From Schwartzia sp. (in: firmicutes) (GTDB taxonomy: Bacteria > Bacillota > Negativicutes > Selenomonadales > Selenomonadaceae), in NCBI GenBank assembly GCA_017480545.1, contig JAFVAI010000102.1:22524-86523 (forward strand): DNA of 64,000 nt, in the 5' to 3' direction. Shown piece after piece: positions 17,172 to 25,794 of this stretch. The translations under genes and the position numbers were made by a program. Position 1 is the stretch's first letter; each line of letters starts with the position of its first letter. A model generated the notes under the pieces. That model was given only the letters and a program-made list of their open reading frames with translations. It made no database searches and was not told the DNA's origin.

Positions 17172-17607
17172 GATAGGCCACAAACTTTCGATAGACGGCC
17201 TCACGGCTCCGGCCGCCCGTTTCCCATCGGACGCGGACCTCAGTCTCTGCCAAGCTCTCCGTGTCCGCTCGGGGCGAGACGGATGAGGACAGCGTGAAGC
17301 TGATCCCGTTTTTCTCCACGGAAGAAGCGCCGCCGCCCAGCCACGGAATCTCCCCATGGGTGCGGAGATACGACGCCGGCTGCGCTTCGATGCGCGCAAT
17401 CTGCTCCTGCGCGAGATAGGCCGCCGTAATTTCCGCCGCCGCCTCGACGCGGCTCCGGGCTAGCGTCCGGTAGACGAGCGCCGAGGCCGCGCAGCCGAGT
17501 ACGAGAAAGGACAACGCCAGCACCTCGACAAGGAAAAAGCCGCGTTCGTCAATCCTACGGCGGCGTGAGCGACACGCGCACCCGGCCCACCCTGTCAATA
17601 ATGACAT
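17164..17607 (-). CDS. Minor pilin-like protein (PilV/PulI type)
   Basis: A 147-residue prepilin: a basic leader, then DERGFFLVEVLALSFLVLG, a typical cleavage site G/F with Glu+5 (in mature numbering) and a long hydrophobic helix. ATG 17607 follows GGGGAGG and lies 53 bases inside the 3' end of the upstream pilin gene. The rest is an undistinguished globular domain. Confidence 0.75.
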   Translation of the reverse strand: MSLLTGWAGCACRSRRRRIDERGFFLVEVLALSFLVLGCAASALVYRTLARSRVEAAAEITAAYLAQEQIARIEAQPASYLRTHGEIPWLGGGASSVEKNGISFTLSSSVSPRADTESLAETEVRVRWETGGRSREAVYRKFVAYHD

Positions 17608-18022
17608 ACCGCACCTCCCCACCCGAACGAAGAAATATCGTGACCGGCTGCGCGTTGCCCGCGAGGGTGAACTTCACCTTTCCGCTTGCCCCGCCGCTCC
17701 AACTGATTGTCATGCCCTCCGGGAACAAATGCCGGGGACCCAACGCTTCCATCTTCGACTTCATGATCCGGTAGCCGTCCTTGGACAAATCAAATTCCGG
17801 CTCGACCTCCGAAGTGGCGCCCGCAAAATCCTGATGCGGCGGCTGGCGCGTCATGATCATTTCCCTGAACCGCACGAGTTCCGAGGCGAGCCGCGCGGCC
17901 TCGCCGTCCATGCGCATGGCGTTGGCCATGCCGGAAAGCCGCGGCACGGCGACCGCCGCCATCACGGAAATCAAAAAAAGCGCGGCCAGAAGTCCGGCCA
18001 TGCCGGAGCCGCGCCTATCCAC
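17555..18022 (-). CDS. Minor pilin-like protein (GspH/FimT type)
   Basis: A 155-residue protein with the pilin-like N-terminus RRGSGMAGLLAALFLISVMAA, then a small globular domain. The residue normally Glu after cleavage is not present (GMAGLLAALFL), so processing is uncertain. The start is GTG 18022, overlapping the prepilin peptidase stop codon. Gene order suggests a FimT/GspH-like minor pilin that helps prime assembly. Confidence 0.65.
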   Translation of the reverse strand: MDRRGSGMAGLLAALFLISVMAAVAVPRLSGMANAMRMDGEAARLASELVRFREMIMTRQPPHQDFAGATSEVEPEFDLSKDGYRIMKSKMEALGPRHLFPEGMTISWSGGASGKVKFTLAGNAQPVTIFLRSGGEVRYVIIDRVGRVRVSLTPP

Positions 18023-18485
18023 GACAGTATTCCCCGTACATCGCCAACAGCCTCTCCCCGAAGAAAAAGGCGGCGCCTATCCCAAAGGCCAGAAACGGAC
18101 CGAAAGCAATAGAGTCGCGCCTCCGCTTTTTTTCGGAGGCCAACAGGAATATCGCCGCGAGTCCGCCGCTCCAAGCGGCGAGGGCAAGAGCGAGCAGCGC
18201 GCCCTGCCAGCCGAGCCAAAGGCCGCCCGCCGCCGCCAGCTTCACATCGCCGCCGCCGAGGCCGCCGCGGGAAAGCATGCGGATCGCAAGCAGCGGCCCG
18301 CCGCCCGCCAACAGCCCGAGCAGCAGCGGCACAAAGCCCGCGCCGTCATACAGGCGGAAACCGCAGGCAAGGGCTGCCATCGGAGCCGTCAGCCGATCAT
18401 AAATGAAACCGCTGCGAAAATCGACGACCGCGGCCGCGCAAAGAAACCCTGACAGCACAATCCCTTCCAACAATCGCCCGTCCAC
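18015..18485 (-). CDS. A24 family prepilin peptidase (peptidase domain only)
   Basis: A 156-residue membrane protein with the two catalytic aspartate motifs of type IV prepilin peptidases: VDFRSGFIYD near residue 22 and GGLGGGDVKL near residue 80. It is much shorter than full PilD (about 250-290 residues) because the N-terminal cytoplasmic methyltransferase half is absent, as in archaeal-type and some Firmicute enzymes. It should cleave the leaders of the pilins encoded on both sides. The start is GTG 18485 after GGAAGGA. Confidence 0.85.
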   Translation of the reverse strand: MDGRLLEGIVLSGFLCAAAVVDFRSGFIYDRLTAPMAALACGFRLYDGAGFVPLLLGLLAGGGPLLAIRMLSRGGLGGGDVKLAAAGGLWLGWQGALLALALAAWSGGLAAIFLLASEKKRRRDSIAFGPFLAFGIGAAFFFGERLLAMYGEYCRG

Positions 18486-18488
18486 CGT

Positions 18489-18881
18489 TCAGTCCTTCCG
18501 CCCAAATTCGCTGAGTTTCTTCCCTTGGCAGGTCGCTTCCTGCCCGCCTTCCGCGATTTTGTAATCGGTTTCCGTGATGTCGATGGTACTGCCGTCCTTC
18601 AACCGGCACGTTCCTTTCGGCGGTTTCACATTGCCGATGTCCTGCACATAATCTCCGAGATTGGCGATTTCCGTCGGATAGCTGCCCTTTTCCGCCTGAT
18701 ACAACACAATGGCGGAGTTCAGCACTTGCAGATCGGATTGCACCCGCGCCGTATTCGCCAGCATGATCGCGTTGTTGAACCGTGGCACCGCCACCGCCGC
18801 CAATACGCTGACGATGCTGACGACGAGCAGCATTTCCAGAAGCGTGAATCCCTGTTGGTCCGAAAGAACTCCTTTGCGCAA
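18489..18881 (-). CDS. pilA: Type IV pilin, probable major subunit
   Basis: A 130-residue prepilin with a short leader and the classic site QQGFTLLEMLLVVSIVSVLA: cleavage after Gly, N-terminal Phe, Glu5 and a long helix. Two cysteines near the C-terminus (TCRLK, TCQGK) could form the D-region disulfide. The start is TTG 18881 with GGGAGG eight bases upstream. It precedes the peptidase and minor pilins and is the best match to a major pilin in the cluster. Confidence 0.9.
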   Translation of the reverse strand: MRKGVLSDQQGFTLLEMLLVVSIVSVLAAVAVPRFNNAIMLANTARVQSDLQVLNSAIVLYQAEKGSYPTEIANLGDYVQDIGNVKPPKGTCRLKDGSTIDITETDYKIAEGGQEATCQGKKLSEFGRKD

Positions 18882-18910
18882 TGTCGTTTCCTCCCGTCCA
18901 ATCCAGTGTA

Positions 18911-20119
18911 CTACATAAAGGCGGTCATGCTGTCGAGAAGCGGCAGCACCGCCGAAAAGATGATGAATCCCGCCGCGCCGCCGAGCAGAAGCAACGCCAA
19001 CGGCGGCAAAAGCGCGCGGACGCGCTCGGCGCCGGTGTCCAGTTCGAGGCGGCAGAAGGACGCGATTTTTTCCAGCATCATTTCCATCTCGCCCGTGGCT
19101 TCCCCTGTCGCCAAAAGCTCCCAGAGCATCGGTGGCAGCAGCGCTCCCCCGCGCAGCGTATCCGAAAGCCGATAGCCCTTTTGCACTTCGGCATGCGCGC
19201 GCCGCAGCTCCCGCCGAAAAAACGCGTTGCCCGTGACGCCCTCCAAAATCTCCAAAGCCCGGTCAATGACGACACCACTGGACAAAAGCACGGACAACGT
19301 CCCGGCGAGGCGCATCCGCTCGGCGGAGGCCGCCAACGTCCCGAACACGGGCAGCCGCAGGAGAGCGCGATCGGCACGGACGCGGAACGGTTCCCGACGA
19401 TACAGCCGCCCGGCGGCAACCGCCGCTAAAATCATCGCCGCCAGCAACCAAAGGCCATAGTCCCCCAGAAAACCATAAACGCCCAACAAAAGACGCGTGG
19501 GCAACGGCAGCTCGATGGCCAACGATTGGAACATCGAGACGAACACGGGGAATACGAAAGCCAACAAAAAAACGGACGCCGCCGCAACGGCAAAAGCCAG
19601 AACACACGGATACAGCATCAACGTCAAAAGCTTTTCCCGCGCCGCGTAATCCGCCTCCAGCGAATCCGCGAGACGCGACAGCAAGACATCGAGACTGCCG
19701 CTTTGCTCCCCCGCGTCCACGAGCGCCGCCATGCGCGGCTCGAATACCTGCGGCAGGCGCGCCATCGCCTCAGACAGCCGTTCCCCGTCCGTCACCGCGC
19801 GGAAAAGCTCCGAAACAATACCGCCGTTTTTTCCCGCCGCGTCCTGCTCCGAAAGCACACGGAGCGCCTCGCCGACTGTGACGCCCGCCGAAAGCATCAC
19901 CGCGAGGCGACGGCAGAGAAACACGGGAAAACGCCGATCCGTTCCCGTCCCCATCGTCCACCGTCTGCGGGCCGGACGGAGCCGCAGCACGAAAAGGCCG
20001 CCCTCCGTGATCCGCTTCGCGGCTTCCCGGCGCGACGCTGCGCGGAGCCGTCCCCGGACAGCCCTGCCCTCCGCGTCCCGCGCCTTGTAGTCGTATTCCG
20101 TCATGGCACTCGCGCTCAT
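18911..20119 (-). CDS. pilC: Type II secretion/type IV pilus inner-membrane protein, PilC/GspF family
   Basis: A 402-residue protein with two GspF domains (about residues 70-190 and 270-395), each followed by hydrophobic helices; the motif DAGEQSGSLDVLLSRLADSLE in the first and ATGEATGEMEMMLEKIA in the second are diagnostic. It is the platform for the pilus ATPases. ATG 20119 overlaps the pilT stop (ATGA). Confidence 0.92.
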   Translation of the reverse strand: MSASAMTEYDYKARDAEGRAVRGRLRAASRREAAKRITEGGLFVLRLRPARRRWTMGTGTDRRFPVFLCRRLAVMLSAGVTVGEALRVLSEQDAAGKNGGIVSELFRAVTDGERLSEAMARLPQVFEPRMAALVDAGEQSGSLDVLLSRLADSLEADYAAREKLLTLMLYPCVLAFAVAAASVFLLAFVFPVFVSMFQSLAIELPLPTRLLLGVYGFLGDYGLWLLAAMILAAVAAGRLYRREPFRVRADRALLRLPVFGTLAASAERMRLAGTLSVLLSSGVVIDRALEILEGVTGNAFFRRELRRAHAEVQKGYRLSDTLRGGALLPPMLWELLATGEATGEMEMMLEKIASFCRLELDTGAERVRALLPPLALLLLGGAAGFIIFSAVLPLLDSMTAFM

Positions 20120-21156
20120 CGGGCTTCTTCCAGACGACGGCGCGCCAGCGCAGAATCAATCTTTTTCTGCGCCGCCAGCCGCTCAATATCCTGCCGCATG
20201 GCCTGCATCCCGACGGAAGCGCCGGAGACGATGCAGGAAGCGAGCTGCTCCGGCTTGCCGACGCGAATCAGGTGGCGCACAGCGTCCGTGGCCACCAGAA
20301 CTTCGGAAGCAAGCGCCCGCCCTCCGCGCAGCCCCGGCAAAAGTTCCTGCGAAACCATGGCTTCCAGCACGGCGGCGAGCTCCGCGCGAATCTCCTGCTG
20401 CTGTGCCGCCGGGAAGAAACTTTCCAACCGACGCGTTGCCTCAACGGCGGAACGTGTGTGCAAACTCGCCAAAACGAGCTGCCCCGTCTCCGCCGCGCCG
20501 ATGGCCGCCCGTGCCGCGTCAGCGTCCCGCAACTCGCCCACGAGAAGAATATCGGGATCTTCACGAAGCGCGCTTCGGATCGCGCGCCCAAAGGAGGCAA
20601 AATGTACGCCCAGCTCCCGTTGGCTGATCAAGCTCTTCCCCGAAGCGTACACATACTCAATCGGGTCTTCCAAGGTGACGATATGCGCCGCCCGCTCGCG
20701 GGAGATGGCGGCAAGGAAAGCCGCCAGCGTCGTCGTCTTGCCCGCGCCCGTTTTTCCCGATACGAGGACGAGCCCGCTCCGCAGGGAAAGCAGCTTTTGA
20801 AACACGGGCGCTACGCCCAACGACTCCAACGGCGGAATTTCCCTCGGCACGAGGCGAATGGAAAGCGCGAGGCCGCCCCGGGCCGCGAAGGCATGAACGC
20901 GAAGGCGGGTGTCCGGTTCCTCCCGCGCGAAATCCAGCTCGCCCTGCGTCCTGAGCCGCTCCCGTTGCGCGGCCGTCGTCCAACCCTCGACGAGCGACGA
21001 AATTTCCCCCGCCGTCGGCCCCGCGCCCGCCTCCGTCATATTGCCGCATACGCGGAAAAAGGCCGGCGCCCCCGGCGCGAGATGAATGTCGGAGGCTCCG
21101 CTTGCTGCTGCCCGCGCAATCAATTTTTCCCAAGCCGGTTCGTCAAAGGCCGCCAT
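20116..21156 (-). CDS. pilT: Type IV pilus retraction ATPase PilT
   Basis: A 346-residue secretion ATPase with Walker A SGKTGAGKTTT, the Asp box region TLEDPIEYVYASGKS, and the Walker B/His box GELRDADAARAAIGAAETG...LASLHT of PilT proteins. Length and lack of the C-terminal tetracysteine region distinguish it from PilB. It powers pilus retraction, needed for twitching or DNA uptake. It overlaps pilB by 14 bases. Confidence 0.92.
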   Translation of the reverse strand: MAAFDEPAWEKLIARAAASGASDIHLAPGAPAFFRVCGNMTEAGAGPTAGEISSLVEGWTTAAQRERLRTQGELDFAREEPDTRLRVHAFAARGGLALSIRLVPREIPPLESLGVAPVFQKLLSLRSGLVLVSGKTGAGKTTTLAAFLAAISRERAAHIVTLEDPIEYVYASGKSLISQRELGVHFASFGRAIRSALREDPDILLVGELRDADAARAAIGAAETGQLVLASLHTRSAVEATRRLESFFPAAQQQEIRAELAAVLEAMVSQELLPGLRGGRALASEVLVATDAVRHLIRVGKPEQLASCIVSGASVGMQAMRQDIERLAAQKKIDSALARRRLEEAR

Positions 21157-22402
21157 ACACCACTCGCCTCACTTCAGCCAAAGTCGTATCGCCCGCCGCC
21201 GCTTTTTTCACGCCGTCCTCCGCCAACGAGACGATGCCCGCCGCTTTGGCCGCGGCTTCCAGATCCTCCCGCTCCTCCGAGACGGCGCGCCGCAACTCGT
21301 CGTTTGCGGGGAGCAACTCATGAATGGCCATGCGTCCTCGATAGCCCGTTCCGCCGCATTTTTCACAGCCTCTCGGACGGAACAGCCGATGCGCGTCGCA
21401 ACCATGCGCCGCCAAAAAACGCTTCTCCTCTTCTCCGGCCTCGTAAGTTTCGCGGCAGTCGGGGCAAAGCCGCCGCACCAAACGCTGCGCCATAATCCCG
21501 AGCAACGCAGCCGCCAAAAGATATGGCTTCACGCCCATATCGAGCATACGGAAAACCGCGCCCGCCGCAGTCCCCGTGTGCAACGTCGAGAAGAGCAGCC
21601 GCCCCGTCATCGCCGCGCGCACGGCAATCTCCGCCGTTTCCTCGTCGCGGATCTCGCCGACCATGCCGACATCAAAATCCTGCCGCATCAAAGATCGGAC
21701 ACCCCGCGCAAAGGTCAGCTTCGCGTCGGTCCCGATTTGAATCTGATTGACGCCCGGCAGAAAATACTCAACCGGGTCTTCGATGGTCACGATATTTTTG
21801 TCCGCTGTGTTCAGTTCATTCAGCGCGGCATAGAGCGTCGTCGTCTTCCCCGAATTGACAGGACCGCAATTCAGGATCAGGCCCGACGGGCGGCTGCACC
21901 AGTCCGCGAACAAGCGGCGGTTTTCCGGCGCAAAGCCGAGCTCGTCCAAACGCAAAAGCCGCCGCGCACCGGAAAGGAGGCGAAGCACCGCCGTCTCGCC
22001 CAAAAGCACCGGCATGGTCGAAACGCGGATATCCACCGTCCCGTTCTCCGTCGCGAAGGCAATGCGTCCGTCCTGCGGCACACGCCGCTCCGTCGTGTCC
22101 AGCTTCGCCATAATTTTCAGCCGCGAAACCAGAACGTCCTTCAGCTTCAGCGAAAGCTTGCCGTACGCCTCCCGAAGCGCGCCGTCGATTCGATAGCGCA
22201 CACGCAGGCGGTCCTTCATCGGCTCGATGTGGATATCGCTGGCGTCCATCGAAATCGCCTCGCGAATCATCGCGTCCACGAAGGCCACCACCGGCGCCGC
22301 GCCCACGGACGGCGACAGGACGGCGCGACCGTCCCCCGCGGAAATGCCCTGCGCCGCCCGTTCCGCCAACGCGGCGACGCTCTCATGGGTTGCCGGCTTC
22401 AT
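21143..22402 (-). CDS. pilB: Type IV pilus assembly ATPase PilB/GspE family (short form)
   Basis: A 419-residue ATPase with Walker A CGPVNSGKTTT, Asp box TIEDPVEYF, Walker B VGEIRDEETAEIAVRAAMTG and the zinc tetracysteine CPDC...CEKC typical of assembly ATPases. It lacks most of the usual 150-residue N-terminal (MshEN-like) domain. ATG 22402 with CGGAG upstream is used; a GTG at 22420 overlaps the preceding stop and is possible. Confidence 0.9.
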   Translation of the reverse strand: MKPATHESVAALAERAAQGISAGDGRAVLSPSVGAAPVVAFVDAMIREAISMDASDIHIEPMKDRLRVRYRIDGALREAYGKLSLKLKDVLVSRLKIMAKLDTTERRVPQDGRIAFATENGTVDIRVSTMPVLLGETAVLRLLSGARRLLRLDELGFAPENRRLFADWCSRPSGLILNCGPVNSGKTTTLYAALNELNTADKNIVTIEDPVEYFLPGVNQIQIGTDAKLTFARGVRSLMRQDFDVGMVGEIRDEETAEIAVRAAMTGRLLFSTLHTGTAAGAVFRMLDMGVKPYLLAAALLGIMAQRLVRRLCPDCRETYEAGEEEKRFLAAHGCDAHRLFRPRGCEKCGGTGYRGRMAIHELLPANDELRRAVSEEREDLEAAAKAAGIVSLAEDGVKKAAAGDTTLAEVRRVVYGGL

Positions 22403-22416
22403 GGCCGAGGCTCCGC

Positions 22417-22992
22417 TCACAGCACCAGCGTCGCGATCACCGACGCGGCGTTCAGTCCCGCGCGCCCGTCGCTGGCCGTCTTGGAAATCGTATACGCATA
22501 GCGGTTGTCGCCGAAATAAACCAAATTGTAATGCTTGCCCGTGCCGCTGATGATGAAGCCAAACTTTTGCAGGCGGTTCCGGACGGCGGCGTCCATGGAA
22601 ACGTAACCGCGCAAGATGGATTTCAATTCCTTTTCCCGCTGCTTCTGGCGCTCCCCGCCGCCATTCGCCGCCAAGACGGACGCCGTCACGTCGTACCGTC
22701 GGCTCCCTTTTTTCATCGAGGACAGCGCGTCCTCCAGAACGGACAACAGGATATCCTTCCGCTCCCCCGTATAGAAATCGTTTTCGCCGCCCGGTTCGAG
22801 GAACTGCCCGCCGTCATACTCCACCCGCGGCGGCCGGACAATCTCCGCCACATATTGCTGGAGCTTGTCGTATTCCTCCTTCAGCACATCGTACCGCTGT
22901 TTCAAATGCTTCCTGTCCGTTTCCAGGCTGTCGTATTTTTGCCGCAATATGGAAAGCTCTTTCTGCAAAGCTTCGGCGTCATTCGGTTTCAT
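22417..22992 (-). CDS. Hypothetical coiled-coil protein in the pilus operon
   Basis: A 191-residue protein I cannot name. Residues 5-50 are a predicted coiled coil rich in Lys, Glu, Leu and Tyr. The C-terminal 60 residues hold a compact motif with GKHYNLVYFGDNRYAYT and SKTASDGRAGLNAAS, a pattern I associate with uncharacterised proteins where GxHY and RxGxN positions recur. It overlaps aroE (ATGA) and precedes pilB by 14 bases, so it is co-translated with pilus genes; whether it acts in pilus function is unknown. Confidence 0.6.
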   Translation of the reverse strand: MKPNDAEALQKELSILRQKYDSLETDRKHLKQRYDVLKEEYDKLQQYVAEIVRPPRVEYDGGQFLEPGGENDFYTGERKDILLSVLEDALSSMKKGSRRYDVTASVLAANGGGERQKQREKELKSILRGYVSMDAAVRNRLQKFGFIISGTGKHYNLVYFGDNRYAYTISKTASDGRAGLNAASVIATLVL

Positions 22993-23855
22993 GCGTCAGT
23001 CTCCTTTCCGGTCTGCAATGCCTCCAAAAGTGCGCGCTCCATCGCGTCCTCGTCCGGCCGTACGCCCGTCCACAGCTCGAAGGCCTCCGCCCCCTGCCCG
23101 ACCAGCATCGCCGTGCCGTTCAGTGTCCGGCAGCCGCGCGCCTCCGCCGCGCGAAGGAACCTCGTGCGGGCCGGCGTATAAATGATATCGCAAACAAAAG
23201 CCGAAGGCTGCACGAGTCCCCAGTCCACCGGGGGCGTCGCCTCGACCTTCGGCGCCATGCCGAGGGGCGTCGTGTTGACGAGAATTTCCGCCGCCCCCAG
23301 CGCGTCCAAAAACGCGCCGTCGCTCCATGAAAAAACTTCCGCGCCCGCAAAATCGGAAAGCGCCGCCCGTGCCTTGCCCGGATTTCGCGCGCCGACAACC
23401 AGCCGCCCCACGCCTTCCCGAAGGAGTCCCCAGACCACAGCCCGCGCCGCGCCGCCCGCGCCGAGCACGACCGCCCGTTTTGCCCGAACCGTCACGCCCT
23501 GCCGCAAAAAGCCGCGCAAAAATCCCGTCACGTCTGTATTGCGGCCCAAAAGCCGCCCGCCTTCATGGAGGACGGTATTCACCGCGCCGATCCGTCGCGC
23601 GTCCTCGTCGATCTCGTCCAAACAATCCATAATCGCCGTCTTGTGCGGAATCGTGACGTTGAATCCGCGAAACCCGAGGCTTCGGAGCCCTTCCACCGCC
23701 TGCTTGAGCGTCTCCGGGCGCACGGGCATGGCGATATACGCGTAGTCGAGACCCGCCCTTTGGATGGCCGCCGCCTGCATCGCGGGGGACAGCGAATGCG
23801 CGATGGGCCAGCCGATGACGCCAAGATTTTTTGTCGCGCCGGAAACGCCGTTCAT
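22989..23855 (-). CDS. aroE: Shikimate dehydrogenase
   Basis: A 288-residue enzyme with the substrate site SLSPAMQ, catalytic lysine in VTIPHK, NTD in GRNTDVTGF and the NADP-binding GAGGAARAVVW. It reduces 3-dehydroshikimate. ATG 23855 follows GGGGGAG; a TTG at 23861 is part of that region. It lies between comM and the pilus genes in one apparent transcript, separate from the other aro genes. Confidence 0.94.
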   Translation of the reverse strand: MNGVSGATKNLGVIGWPIAHSLSPAMQAAAIQRAGLDYAYIAMPVRPETLKQAVEGLRSLGFRGFNVTIPHKTAIMDCLDEIDEDARRIGAVNTVLHEGGRLLGRNTDVTGFLRGFLRQGVTVRAKRAVVLGAGGAARAVVWGLLREGVGRLVVGARNPGKARAALSDFAGAEVFSWSDGAFLDALGAAEILVNTTPLGMAPKVEATPPVDWGLVQPSAFVCDIIYTPARTRFLRAAEARGCRTLNGTAMLVGQGAEAFELWTGVRPDEDAMERALLEALQTGKETDA

Positions 23856-23867
23856 AAACAACTCCCC

Positions 23868-25400
23868 CTATCCTTGCTCCAGTCCTATATCATTCCGCAG
23901 CTGCACCGCCTCGCCGACGTGCTTCGCCCCGATATCTTTTGCGCCGTCCATATCCGCAATCGTCCGCGCCACCTTGATGATGCGGTCATAGGACCGCGCC
24001 GACAAGCCCATTTTCTTGAACGCCATTTCCAAAAGGCTCTGCGCCTCATTTCCCAGCGGGCATTGCTCCTTCAGCATGGCATGGTTCATCTGTGCGTTGG
24101 TGAAGATGCCGGTTCCCTTGAAGCGTTCCAGCTGGATATTCCTTGCGGCGACCACCCGCTTGCGGATGGATTCGGAGCTTTCCGCCTTGCTCTGGGAGGC
24201 CAAGTCCTTGTACTCCACTTGGGGAACGCGGATGTGAATGTCGATTCGATCCAGAAGCGGGCCAGAGATTTTGCTTTGATATTTTTTTATTTCCTGCGGC
24301 GTACATGTGCATTTATGAACCCCATCCGAAATTCCAGCCATCCCACATGGGCAATTATTTGCAGCTGCAAGGAGTATGAAGTTCGCGGGAAATGTCAAGG
24401 TGGCGTTCACCCGCGAAATGGTCACCTTCCTGTCCTCCAACGGCTGGCGCAAAACCTCCAGCGTCGCCTTGTTGAACTCCGGCACTTCATCCAAGAACAA
24501 TACACCATGCTGTGCCAACGTGACCTCGCCGGGACGCGGGTATGTGCCGCCGCCGATGAGCGCCGTGGTCGACGCGGTATGATGCGGGCTTCTGAACGGA
24601 CGCTTCCGAACCAAGCCGCCGCCCGGAGGAAGAAGCCCCGCAATGCTGTATATTTTCGTGACCTCCAAGGCCTCCTGCGTGGTCAGGCCCGGGAGGATGG
24701 AATTCATCCGCCGCGCCAGCATGGTCTTCCCGGAGCCGGGCGCGCCGCTCATCAACACATTGTGCCCTCCGGCCGCAGCTATTTCCAGCGCGCGTTTTGC
24801 TTGGAACTGCCCCTGCACGTCGGCAAAGTCATCGGCGAAAATGTCTTCTGCTTTTTCCTCATTGGTCGGCCTTGCCGGGGACAGCTCTGTCCTCCCCGAG
24901 AGATAATCCACCAACTCGCGGAGATTGTCGACGGCATAAACGGTCAGCCCGTCCACCAGCAAGGCTTCGTTGGCATTGTGGCGGGAAGTGAAGATTTCCT
25001 TGAATCCCATCTCCCGCGCTTTCACCGCCATCGGCAGGATACCGTTCACGCCCCGAAGCTCCCCCTCCAACGAGAGTTCCGCTGAAAAAAGCCGCCCCTC
25101 CAACGCTTCCTGTGGCAGGACGGCATAAGCCGTGAGAAGCCCCATGGCAATAGGAAGGTCAAGCCCCGGATTGTCCTTGCGAAGGTTTGCAGGCGCCAAG
25201 TTCACGGTTACCTTCTCCGCCTTGAGCTTCAGGCCGGAGTTCTTGATGGCAGTCCTCACCCGTTCCTTCGCTTCCTTCACCGAGGCATCGGGAAGCCCGA
25301 CAATGTCGAAGCACGGCAGGCCGTTGGCGCAGTCCACCTCCACATCAATCATTACGCCGTCCACGCCCAACGTGGTCGCGCCATGAGATTTCGCAAACAA
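23868..25400 (-). CDS. comM: YifB/ComM family magnesium-chelatase-like AAA ATPase
   Basis: A 510-residue protein: N-terminal ComM domain (residues 1-165), AAA core with Walker A SGAPGSGKTML, LFLDEVPEF Walker B, and the C-terminal Mg-chelatase-like domain (from about 400). Family members are hexameric helicases promoting branch migration in natural transformation. The start is TTG 25400, because MFAKSHGATTLGVDG is the canonical family start and GGAAGGGGG precedes it; the upstream TTG at 25418 overlaps that site. It is the first gene of the operon leading to the type IV pilus genes. Confidence 0.92.
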   Translation of the reverse strand: MFAKSHGATTLGVDGVMIDVEVDCANGLPCFDIVGLPDASVKEAKERVRTAIKNSGLKLKAEKVTVNLAPANLRKDNPGLDLPIAMGLLTAYAVLPQEALEGRLFSAELSLEGELRGVNGILPMAVKAREMGFKEIFTSRHNANEALLVDGLTVYAVDNLRELVDYLSGRTELSPARPTNEEKAEDIFADDFADVQGQFQAKRALEIAAAGGHNVLMSGAPGSGKTMLARRMNSILPGLTTQEALEVTKIYSIAGLLPPGGGLVRKRPFRSPHHTASTTALIGGGTYPRPGEVTLAQHGVLFLDEVPEFNKATLEVLRQPLEDRKVTISRVNATLTFPANFILLAAANNCPCGMAGISDGVHKCTCTPQEIKKYQSKISGPLLDRIDIHIRVPQVEYKDLASQSKAESSESIRKRVVAARNIQLERFKGTGIFTNAQMNHAMLKEQCPLGNEAQSLLEMAFKKMGLSARSYDRIIKVARTIADMDGAKDIGAKHVGEAVQLRNDIGLEQG

Positions 25401-25433
25401 TGCGCCGCCCCCTTCCAATCACAAACTTTTATT

Positions 25434-25462
25434 ATTATACACGGGAAACCGCGATTCGTAAA
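25434..25462 (-). promoter_or_regulatory. Promoter of the comM-aroE-pilus operon
   Basis: Minus strand: TTTACG (25457-25462), 17-base spacer, TATAAT (25434-25439), about 35 bases from the comM TTG. The -35 box matches consensus at four of six positions. Confidence 0.65.
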
Positions 25463-25528
25463 CAAGAAAAGCCCGAAGAGACAGGGCAACCGCATTTGCT
25501 TTTTTAGGAAACACCGCCACATCATACG

Positions 25529-25656
25529 AATCGCAGTTAGGATTTTTAAATCCTTACTGCGATTGCATGAGACGTCAGACGCGCTTTGGCGCGGCTGTAG
25601 CCTGCGAAGCAGGCGCATCTCAGATCAAAATTTTATTTAAAATTTTGGTCTGAGAT
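25529..25656. repeat. Structured intergenic element with nested inverted repeats
   Basis: This stretch in the 394-base gap between comM and the Nif11 genes has three hairpins in series: 25529-25564 (17-base arms, one mismatch, two-base centre), 25600-25614 (GCCTGC-GAA-GCAGGC) and 25617-25656 (18-base arms with one G-T pair, four-base loop). Smaller pairings such as CGCG-CTTTGG-CGCG lie between. No coding sequence is evident. It could be a structured RNA, a mobile-element remnant or a MITE-like repeat. The rest of the gap (25463-25528, 25657-25723) shows nothing I can name. Confidence 0.6.
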
Positions 25657-25723
25657 AAGTATCAGTTGCAGCAGAAGCAGGAAACCACGTGGCAAAAAAT
25701 ATGCGGTCTGGACTCTTAATAAT

Positions 25724-25752
25724 CAAAAAAGCCGACAGGCTGCCGGCTTTTC
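25724..25752 (-). terminator. Terminator after the Nif11-like genes
   Basis: Minus strand AAAAGCCGGCA-GCC-TGTCGGCTTTTTTGATT: a ten-base stem with one mismatch followed by six T. It is 45 bases downstream of the second Nif11-like gene. Confidence 0.82.
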
Positions 25753-25794
25753 GTTGTATGGTTTCCTTCTGTCCTTTTGAAATTTTATTTTCGC

